Positions 10,021 through 17,930 of a DNA stretch of 17,930 nt are shown here, piece by piece (within the stretch, counting starts at the first letter, position 1; each line of letters begins with the position of its first letter). The DNA is taken from positions 61,654 through 79,583 of the forward strand of contig WELB01000041.1 of assembly GCA_009602725.1 (NCBI GenBank). The letters are read 5' to 3'. Under the pieces are notes generated by a model, which was not told the DNA's origin, made no database searches, and was given only the letters and a program-made list of their open reading frames with translations. Position numbers and translations under genes: made by a program. The stretch is from Spirogloea muscicola (lineage: Eukaryota; Streptophyta; Zygnematophyceae; Spirogloeales; Spirogloeaceae).

Positions 10021-10144
10021 GAAAACAAATGAACAGAGTACGAGAAGGGGGCCAGGGGAAGCGCTATGAACCCGTCAGCGGCCGCAAGTTGGAGTAACTT
10101 GCACACAGCGACTCAAGTGGCCACTGGGTGCTCAATATCCCCAT

Positions 10145-10167
10145 ATGAGAGGCCAGCCCGAAGGAAT
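10145..10167 (-). repeat. Palindromic GGCTGGCC element, copy 8 (partial)
   Basis: ATGAGAGGCCAGCCCGAAGG followed by AAT: the left arm is degraded, but GGCCAGCCC and the AAGGAAT flank match copies 1 and 3. Confidence 0.65.
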
Positions 10168-10391
10168 TTGCAAGGTTTGTGAGGGCCGGAAGGCGCAAAA
10201 AGCACGAAACTTCTGTCCGTGACTTCTGCAAGTGGGCGCTCAAGTACCTCTGAAGAGCAAGTACAGATCAGAATAGCTAGAGGGCGGAAAGCGTCGCCAT
10301 GTCAATGCACGAGGGGTTCCCAACAATTGCAGCGGCCAACTTCTGCACAGAGATCGCTCAACGAAGTAGAGGAGAGGCAGCTCTCCCTTGC

Positions 10392-11243
10392 TTTGGCCCT
10401 GTCTCCATTGTTCATGCGCAGTGTGCCTTCCCTCTTTCCTCAGCTCGCTTCAGAGCTTCGCTTTGTGTATCCCCGTTGTTTCCACTCCCTTTGCCCTCAG
10501 CGTTAATGGTGGTATGGCTCCCTTACTATGAGAGAGTTAACAGCATACATTGGTATGTAGACAGCCCTTGCTTCAGAGATAAGAATAGCTTGGCCTCCCT
10601 TTTCATCCAAGCGCTCCGCGCACCTTCTCTCTTTCTAGACGTGGTCGTTGACCCCGACGCGGTGAGCCTCGCGTGCTCCTGGACGTTGTACATAGCTGGA
10701 GCACCCATGTCGACTGTGCCTGGCTAGTCGACGACCAGCGCGAAGCGCATCAAGGAGAGGTGTTACAAGGACCACCCTCGAGGAGACCACTTTTCCTCGT
10801 GCGCTATGTACATTCGCGGTGGCTACCGTGAGAATTGATCCTCCTCTCTCCAGCATCTGGCCCAGCTGGTTGACGCGCGTCGTCACAGTGGGGGGGGGCA
10901 GCTTGGCACTTCGTGTCTTGCTTTTTATGCCATCCGGGACCCTCCAGACCTTGTCCCTCCTTTTGAGCTGGTCTCACAGCCACCAGTCCATTTGGAAGCG
11001 CTGTTCTCTTCTGGGCTCTAAGTCAGGCCTCCGGCTTTCGTGGCGGCGCTCCAGCTCCCCAAGTTAGCTTGTCAGATTTGTTTGTGCTCACCCGTGGGTA
11101 CTAATGTCATCTTAGGTACCTTAGATTAGGTCTCCGTATTATGTAGCATTGTTTAGTCTGCACTCGACTCTGCCTGAACAATGTATTGGCTTGAATTGGC
11201 CTCCCTTTCAATTCATGCGCCCCGCGCGCCTTCTCTCTCTTCT
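10392..11243 (+). repeat. Three diverged direct repeats with a pyrimidine-rich end
   Basis: Copies begin at about 10392, 10591 and 11197. The two best start TGGCCTCCCTTT and end GCGC(A/G)CCTTCTCTCT, about 46 bases each; the first (TTTGGCCCTGTCTCC...) is more diverged. A second pair, CGTGGCGG(C/T)G followed by AGCTCCCC or GGCTCCCC and then TTTGTTTG, lies at about 11039 and 11374. These may be remnants of a dispersed element or promoter duplications. Confidence 0.6.
10965..10981 (+). repeat. Palindromic GGCTGGCC element, copy 9
   Basis: GAGCTGGTCTCACAGCC, followed by ACCAGTCC and then GGAAGCGC, in the sense direction of p31comet. The longer match continues the pattern seen after copy 3 upstream of mL54. 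Confidence 0.65.
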
Positions 11244-11552
11244 GGGGCACACTGGCATTGCACAGGCATTAGCTGCATGTAACAGTATGCGGCTCTCGCC
11301 AAGTTTGAAGCGCTCCCAAGCTCTGGCTATTTGTCAGAGTGCTGGGCGCGCTGAACTTAAGCCACTTGCTTCCGTGGCGGTGCCCCGGCTCCCCAGATTT
11401 GCGTGTTGATTTTGTTTGCGGCGCCCCTTTCCCCGGGTGCCGCACTGGAGGCTGCAGGCCTTCTATCACACCACTGTCATTCTAGCGCAAGCGCAGCCTC
11501 TCCCAGGGCGCTCGGCGCGGCGGCGCGGCGGCGCAGCGGCATTTCCGGCGCA

Positions 11553-13397
11553 ATGGCCAGCCCCGACAGTGGCTCTGCGGCGACCTCGATCAGCGTTACC
11601 GCCAGCCTGCAGGATGTCACGGTCGCTCTGCAGGAGGTCGTGAAGCACGTCCTGTACATGCACAACCAGATCCCCAGGTACGCCTCCCAGCGAGCACGCA
11701 GCGCCCTGCCTGCTCTGATTACGGGTCCATTCTGACAGGTTGATCTGCTCGTCGTCTCTGCGCTCTGGATCAGTACCTACAGCGATCTGCAAATGCAACT
11801 TAAAGGCAAGGTAATCAGATGCGTCACATGTACACAAGCGGCCTGCTCCTCAGACCGACTTGTTAGGTCTCTTTGAAAAGCTGAAGAAGCTCTACGGCTA
11901 AGACTCCCGACCTGATCATATGTATGAGCTTTCATTCGCCTCTGCATGTTTCGCTATATCCATCTAAATGACCAACATTTGTCGAATCCCTTCTTGTCTT
12001 CGAGAGGTGACAGCTTGCCCTCCTACGCGGAGTTGGTCGCATACCAGGCGCACATGAAGTCGTGAAGCAGCTCCAGGACACAGCAATTTCAGAGTCTAAG
12101 TGTAGGACAAGACGTCATGCCATAAATGGATTGAGCAGAAGGTGCCTGAAACTCCTCAAGGACGCGGACCAGCTCTTGCTTGCTCTGCAACGAGCTCTGG
12201 CGGATGTCCACGACATGCGCACCATGCTGCTCATCCTTGGCCCTTCTTTGTTGCGACCCAAGGTTGCATATGTGATTACAATTGACCTTCATCTCAAGGC
12301 CGCAGAGTCAGATGCACAGCAACACGACTGTGCAAGAAAGGTGTGCTTGCTGATAAACTAGAACCAATACGCATCAGGTCAAGGTGGTTCTTTTGTCATT
12401 GGTGCATCTGCAGTCATTCCACTCCCACGTTGATCTTGAAACATCTGAAGCAAGTTCACAGCTCTCGTTGTTATTGGCAACTGCGTCATGGTTTGAATGC
12501 TGATGAAAGAGCAATATCATTATATGCATCAATCGCACCCTGCTACTGCTGTTCTATGATTAGGCGCTACCATCAATGCAGCCTCACAATGTCCACTGTC
12601 TGCGCAGCATGCAATCTCTGTGCTGATGTTGACGAGCACGTCACTTCGTGGGTGATTAGTTTAGGTGATTAGAGCTCTAATCGCGGAGAACAGTGGCATG
12701 CAAACAAGCTCAGGTGTCAAGTGCTGCCCTACTGGTCTCATTCATGGTCCAACATCCAGCATGCATAGGAAATAATTATGCTCCAATCAGCCTTCTTGAC
12801 AGTCCCAGTGCTGACGATGTATACTCGTGTGCACCAGAAGTGTCCATGAAGCTTTTCCTCATGCTCCAAGCGCCTATGCAATCGAAGGCTCCTGAAGGCT
12901 TCTTGCCGCGTTGGAAGTACACCTATGATCAGACCAAGGTATGACAATCAAGATTGATGTAAGTAAGGACCTGTTTATTGTGTGGGCCAGGAGTTGCCCA
13001 GTATATCAAACGAAGGGAAAGCCTATGCTTGTCTTAAGGGCCTGGCTATTTGTTGCACAGGTACAAGCAAGTACTCATATCCGCCTAACAGAGGAAGCGA
13101 GGCCGACAACATCCATGGACATTGAACAAGACCTCGGTGAGAAGCAGATGATATGGTGAGCTTTGCTGATCCCAAAGAGATGTACCATGACCACCTTATG
13201 GATGTGCTTTTAGTCACTTCACAGTGATTTCATCCACCGCATGTGCTTACAACATGTCGGTGGCCTGACCATCCAGCTGGTTCATATGGCAAGCAGGTAT
13301 CAGTGCTCTTCCTCAGTCAGAGGTATCTGGATGCCAGGTACAGCCCATCGACACTGCCTCCCTTGACTTAGGATTCACAGATAGAACCACAAACTAG
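11553..13397 (+). CDS. p31comet / MAD2L1-binding protein
   Basis: p31comet is a HORMA-fold protein that binds closed MAD2 and, with TRIP13, silences the spindle checkpoint. Supported exons in phase: 11553-11677, 11774-11810, an exon ending at 12340 (start about 12093), 12462-12490, 12803-12938, 13061-13155, 13297-13322, 13372-13397. Family signatures are EVVKHVLYMHNQIP, then LLLALQRALADVHDMRTM and LLILGPSLLRPK, KLFLMLQAP with GFLPRWKYTY, and the end MIWYQCSSSVRGF..., which corresponds to the conserved IWFQ...KGF C-terminus. The stretch 11811-12092 is unresolved: in-phase exons may exist at 11854 (TDLLGLFEKLKKLYG) and around 12006-12061 (SLPSYAELVAYQAHMK). The start ATG has a good context (GCGCAATGGCC). 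Function is inferred from family resemblance; the middle of the protein needs transcript support. Confidence 0.82.
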
Positions 13398-13676
13398 AAG
13401 TTGACAATGCTGTATACCGACCTGCTTAATGTATCTATCCAATCATGTATAGAAGGGCAGCTCTTACTCAATTCTGTTTTTTCGAGCTGTCCAAAAATGG
13501 GTGCAATCTCGTTCTGAGACAACGTCTAAGATTGACGACAAAATTGTGGGGCGGAGCCAAGAACATAAACATATGTCTACCACCCTTCATGCTCTCATTG
13601 TGTGCCGCTCTGTTTGTTCTGAATAAGCGCTTGGAAGGTGCATGCGCAGAGCAGGCAAGATGAGGCCAAGAAGCAC
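13398..13676. other. Convergent 3' spacer between p31comet and the Kir channel gene
   Basis: About 280 bases separate the two stop codons and must hold both 3' UTRs. Open frames overlapping it (13445-13663 plus, 13595-13831 minus) show no recognisable protein. I see no other feature. Confidence 0.6.
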
Positions 13677-16600
13677 TCAGTCAGGCGTAAGGGCATGGTT
13701 GAGAGACGCCTGCGCATGATCCAGCAAGGCTTGCGCCGCAGGACTGCAGGCGTCCAAAGCAGGGCTCTGCTGCACTCGAGCTGCAAATTCAATGAGCGAT
13801 TGTCTCCAATGGTTGGCCTTCGCATCCGCATAGGAGATCTGCAAAACCCATGCCGAGTGCAATATGCAGTGACTTACTGCCGCACTTCCACAAGCGATTA
13901 TGCACAGTGTGCAGGTTGTATCCTGCATACCTGTGCTACTGTACTGTGGGCCAGGCATCGTTTGGTGCAATAGAATGCTGGGATGCAGCCAAAGCTGCGA
14001 CCTGTGCTATTGCTCTAGAGCCTAACATCCTCAGGACTTGGAACCTGTCTTAATAGTAGCTGCAATCTTACTTTGCGCTCGTACTCCAGATCCATGGCAT
14101 GTAACTGCGCAGCAAGATCACTGCCACAGTCCATAAGCTGCTGAGGCCGTCCTTGTAGCAGACCCTCCAGCCTCCTCTTCCTCTTCTGCTGCAAATCCTG
14201 TCCCCCTCGTCGTCTTGGCTGCGCAGCTCTGCCCTGCCTGCTGCTGCCATTGTTGCTGGTCCCATAACTAGCTGGTGGGAGGTTTGCATGCTGGATATGA
14301 GAGGTGGACGTAGCTGCAGGCAATGGCAACTCTGGCCCTCTGATCGGGCTTGCCGATCTCCTGGGTACAGACAGGCCGATGCCTGCTCCCATGCTTAAGC
14401 CCACATCCCTCAGGGTGTCAGCGACATCGCTGTTCTCATCGGAGGTAGCAAGAGGGGGTTGCGTAACTCGAGTCGAACTAGCTTCAGAATTGAAGCTTCC
14501 CAGCCCATCTAAGTGAGCTGGATGAGATATGCTCCGGCTGGGCTGCTTCGGAGTATACTGCTTCTTGGCAGGAACCACCATGTGGAACTTGCTGAAATCC
14601 TGCGCAGACAAAGCTCGAGAGTCTAGTCCAGGAATGCCCTTGCCTTGGTAGTACACCTCTCTCCACGCTTACTAGCTCTTCCTGCCTTCTGCTGGTCTGG
14701 CTTGTCACTAGCTTGACTTGTGACATCAACCATTCACTAAACAGTCCCAAGAGTGTGATATCTGGATCAGAGCGTCCACATCATAGGAGCTGGCATTCAA
14801 TAGGAGCTAGCATACATTAGCAATCAACCTTTTCAGCACAGAGAAGGGGTGGGCAGCTTACCACTGACCTCCTACCACTAGGCTGCCTGGTAACCATGGT
14901 GCTGCAGCCAGGACACAGTGATATTCATGTCAAGAAACTGAGTGTCTTCAATACATCAGAATACGGCAAGGTGGGCTGGAAGGCACAGACTATGTAGAAT
15001 CAGCAGATCGACAGAATCATGCAGACGACAGGCAGTGGTTAGCATCTGTACGATACCAAAATCGATGGTTGTGACGGATGTCGCTGGGCCGATATGAATG
15101 CCGTGCTGCAGATACAAGGAATCACTGGAAGAAGTAAGCGACTTTGGCTCTGGCAACTTTGACCAGGCACGAAATCAAACAGTGTGGTGATCAACAACCT
15201 TGCAACTTGGAGGATGTCGAAGCATCAACGCCCTCCAGGAGCACAAGCACTTCCATATCACAGCGTTCCATCATCTGTTCAAGACAGCCACACCTGCCAG
15301 TTATCATAACTTTCTCATAGGACATTCATAAAGCTCAAGAGCTCGTCTCGACCAGGCCAGCATGTCAGACTGACACCGTGACAAAGCAAATTGCCCTTGA
15401 TAGATTGCTACGGACCCACAAAATCAAGGACAATTGTTTGTGAAAGTGACTGCACAAGGTGACTGTTGTGACCTTGTCCTGCCTCCTCATACTGCTGACA
15501 TCTTAGTAAACCAAATAATTTATGGAGCAGAAATATCTCAAATGAAGCGCTAACTAGATCCAGGTCACTGTACAAAGGGAATGGTTGTGTTCTTCATGCT
15601 ACAAAACGCCATGCTCGCTCAAGACCTTCGCTCAAGTCTCTACAGTGTCGTTGACCCAGCTTACCGCGAAGGAGAGGCCGAAGAGGGGGCTGCTGGCTGT
15701 AATTGGGTGAGACACGATGCAAGGTAACCCCAGGAAAACCTGGCTTCCACCGAGGACCTGTAGGAGCAGTGAAGAACATTATCATCACATTGGCAGGATT
15801 ATCACAAGCTGCATCTCACAGATGGAGGTATCAGGAGGGGGGGTGAACTTGCGGGTTGACCATACAGGGAGCGAGGTGAAGCGGAAGACGCTCTCTTCCT
15901 CGTCAGTGAGGATGTTATTCAAAGCCACCAGCATTCGCACATTCGCCTGTACTCATACATTTACCATGATGGATGTCAAAAACCACTTCTCTTCTGTCTG
16001 ATGAAGAATGATAATTTTAGTTCAAATACAAAGAAGCGCTGGCAATGAGTACTGTCTCCAGAATAGACAATTGAATGTGACTGTCCTTACCTCAATGACC
16101 TGATGCTTGCGAATGTTAGCCACACGGACTGAGAGGCACGGCACACCAGAATCCTGGACATGCTTACCACTTGCTAAGCTTGTGAGAGTCCAACTTTGCA
16201 TTTCAAAGATGCAAACGAGTCTGTCACAGTATGCGTATGCCACAAAAACAGTCCTACACTGCAGATCCTTCCAGAAATCAGAAACACAAAAGGAGTGATC
16301 CACCCGGGAGCAAATTTTGCAATCTACTGACCTCGTTAAGGACCATGGTGTGGGAGAAGACTATGGTGGATGCACGCCTTGTTGGTCGAGAAAAACGAGC
16401 ATACACCACCCCCAAAAGAGAGTAAGCTACAAGTAAGCTCGCTACTGACTGAAAGGTCACCATGAGGTTTGTAATGGGACAGTGGGGATCTGGCGTGAGC
16501 TCCCCACCATAACCTACAAGTAGGAGAAATTTAATCTCGTCAACGAGAGGCAAAATGAGGATGTAGACGACCAGGGAGATGTTAGTAATGGCGTACTTAT

Positions 16601-17930
16601 GTCCAACCTATGTAAGAAGCAAGTGGGGGGATGCTGACCTATTGTCATCGAGGTCTGAACACTGCAACAGAAAAGGGGAAAAAGGTGCACAAAAATAGAG
16701 CAAGGTAAGAGTATGGTCAAGCTTGTACAAGCCACCACAGTCCTCCTCCTGTAGATGACTTTGACTTTCACTTTATTGGTCAAATCAAGTATGAGATGAC
16801 GGTCTCGCCTAGACTTTGCATCACTTGTATGGAGAACTCACCTAAACCAGACAGCATGCTGAAAGGAAGTCACGCCAGGTATGCAATTATTATTGTACGC
16901 CTGCAAATCAGGAACACGTCGACATTGTTAGAAGTGTGCTCATTGTCCTGTTCTCTGTTTCTTGGAAGCCATGCTTGCACACGAAGTGCGCTGGGCGTTG
17001 CTCAGGATGTCTGTGACACTTCATGTATGCTGCTTCACCCTGTGATGCAAACCCACTGATAGAGATGGCTCCCCAGGTACAGGTTGTGTGACAGATGCAA
17101 AGTAGCAGGGTATGAAGATGTTGCTGATCCTTACATCGTACCAAAAGGGCACGGCAAAGGTCACGAAGAGCGTGAAGTAGGTGAAGAACAACACGACCGT
17201 GAATCGCCAGCTCGGCATCTGTGAGGCAAGCCAGATTACCGCAAGATCATCTTTCAGAGGCAAGTGAGCTTTCCAGTCTGGGCAGAGTGCTTGAAGTGGA
17301 ACTGCTAAGTGCCTCGACATGCAGCAGAACAGCCAGGACAGTGCTGGTAGGACTTGCACAGACGAGCAGCTTGGCTGAGAAGGACATGGAGAGTGGAAGA
17401 AGCAGACATTGACGAGTGTGTGGAAGAGGTCTCCCCAGTACAGGAACGTCTTAGGATACCCACGCATCTCTATGTTGAGCCGCCCCCTGCAGCCAAGTTG
17501 GGCATCGAGCCGTAGGCTCGTCAAGGAAGCAACGTGCTGCAAAGCTAGCTCGGTCAGTCTGCCCAGGAGATGGGTGGTCTGGACACTGCCCACAATCTTC
17601 TCCAGCATGCATGACGTCCCCAGCTCGTTCTGATCCAGTGCCCCATTCCAGAGCCTCTTGGGTGGCCCAGCTTGAAGCCGGCAAGCTTGACGGAGGCCAC
17701 TTGGAGCCGCTAGTGCAGGGCACTGGCCACGCACGGCCTCCTCTCCGGTGGCTCCTCCGGCTCTCCGGCTGCAGCGGTTCAGCGAGAGGTTGAGGCGTGG
17801 CACTCACTTGGCGTCGACGAGGGGCAGCTTGCGGCATCTGCCGTGGCCGTCGGGGGCGTCGGCGGCGCCTGCGCCGCCGCCTCCTCGGCCGCTGCCGCCG
17901 GCGGCGTCACTGCCGTCGGCGGCTCGGTCC
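13677..17930 (-). CDS. Inward-rectifier-type (Kir) potassium channel, N-terminus beyond the window
   Basis: Fourteen exons join in phase on the minus strand: 17930-17808 (partial), 17486-17408, 17218-17135, 16900-16842, 16661-16639, 16513-16332, 16153-16091, 15946-15866, 15757-15665, 15274-15199, 15105-15057, 14901-14869, 14660-14072, 13838-13677; 564 residues visible. Domain order is Kir: slide helix (YWGDLFHTLVNMPSWRF), M1 (about 73-93), pore loop with filter TIGYG (121-125), M2 (about 138-161), then YARFSRPTRRASTIVFS after M2, a site that binds PIP2 in animal Kirs. The cytoplasmic immunoglobulin-like domain follows: VPCLSVRVANIRKHQVIE, IVSHPITASSPLFGL, MEVLVLLEGVDAS, ARHSYRPSDIR, FSKFH. 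Pore-flanking Cys101 and Cys134 match the disulfide pair of animal Kirs. A long Ser/Pro/Gln-rich, partly basic tail ends the protein. The N-terminus is Gly/Ala-rich, with no start codon in view. Confidence 0.93.

Larger units (their letters stand above)
9226..11552. promoter_or_regulatory. Divergent promoter region between LPAT and p31comet
   Basis: This 2.3 kb region separates two divergently transcribed genes. The first ~500 bases upstream of LPAT are very GC-rich. It contains five copies of the palindromic element (9782, 9864, 10001, 10145, 10965) and three diverged copies of a pyrimidine-rich repeat (10392, 10591, 11197). Long open frames at 9077-9823, 9553-9939 and 9612-10106 (minus) and 10299-10727 (plus) translate to low-complexity or repeat-derived sequence without a recognisable domain, so I call no gene. 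Confidence 0.6.

Noticed and set aside
9612-10106. Minus-strand open frame of 164 codons
   Set aside because: The frame runs through three copies of the palindromic element, and the translation shows no family resemblance or splice partner.
10299-10727. Plus-strand open frame of 142 codons upstream of p31comet
   Set aside because: It runs through the diverged direct repeats; no recognisable domain.
13638-13973. Plus-strand open frame of 111 codons, Arg-rich
   Set aside because: It is antisense to the last Kir exon, which is supported by a good donor/acceptor pair and phase.
14015-14071. Kir reading frame continuing to a stop at 14015
   Set aside because: A strong GTAAGA donor at 14071 and an in-phase exon at 13838-13677 make splicing more likely; read-through remains possible as an isoform.
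15687-15710. Possible further copy of the palindromic element (CTGGCTGTAATTGGGTGAG)
   Set aside because: Only one arm matches and it lies at an exon/intron border of the Kir gene; probably chance.
1-17930. tRNA, rRNA or CRISPR features
   Set aside because: I saw no cloverleaf with A/B boxes, no rRNA-like sequence and no regularly spaced repeat array.

Overview
The window is nuclear DNA of a photosynthetic eukaryote, most likely a green alga. I infer this from five intron-rich genes with GT-AG introns of about 100-400 bases, GC-rich first exons next to AT-richer introns, plant-type protein sequences (an ER LPAT2-type acyltransferase, a plant-like p31comet) and plant telo-box motifs (AAACCCTAA). 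The exact taxon cannot be read from the sequence. Most single open reading frames are only exon fragments. I joined exons by hand, accepting junctions only where reading phase was kept and the joined protein matched a known family.

Layout from left to right. (1) Window start to 3910, plus strand: a protein with two tandem retropepsin-like aspartic protease domains; its 5' end is not found. A 66-base poly-T tract lies at the left edge. (2) 3911-5038: intergenic, with a duplicated 35-base sequence, several copies of a GGCTGGCC..GGCC-type palindromic element and telo boxes. (3) 5039-6150, plus: mitochondrial ribosomal protein mL54, complete in four exons. (4) 9225-6451, minus: a complete 11-exon, 383-residue 1-acyl-sn-glycerol-3-phosphate acyltransferase, convergent with mL54. 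(5) 9226-11552: a 2.3 kb divergent promoter region with more copies of the palindromic element and diverged direct repeats. (6) 11553-13397, plus: p31comet (MAD2L1-binding protein), most exons resolved. (7) 17930-13677, minus: an inward-rectifier-type (Kir) potassium channel, 14 exons visible, N-terminus cut by the window edge, with a roughly 230-residue C-terminal tail.

The genes do not form a pathway: proteolysis, mitochondrial translation, glycerolipid synthesis, spindle checkpoint silencing and potassium transport. What links them is a shared promoter vocabulary: an approximately 20-base CCAAT-containing palindrome recurs upstream of mL54, LPAT and p31comet, mostly in the same orientation relative to the gene it precedes. 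That element, the tandem retropepsin architecture and the Kir channel with a microexon-encoded filter and altered key residues are the points most worth following up.
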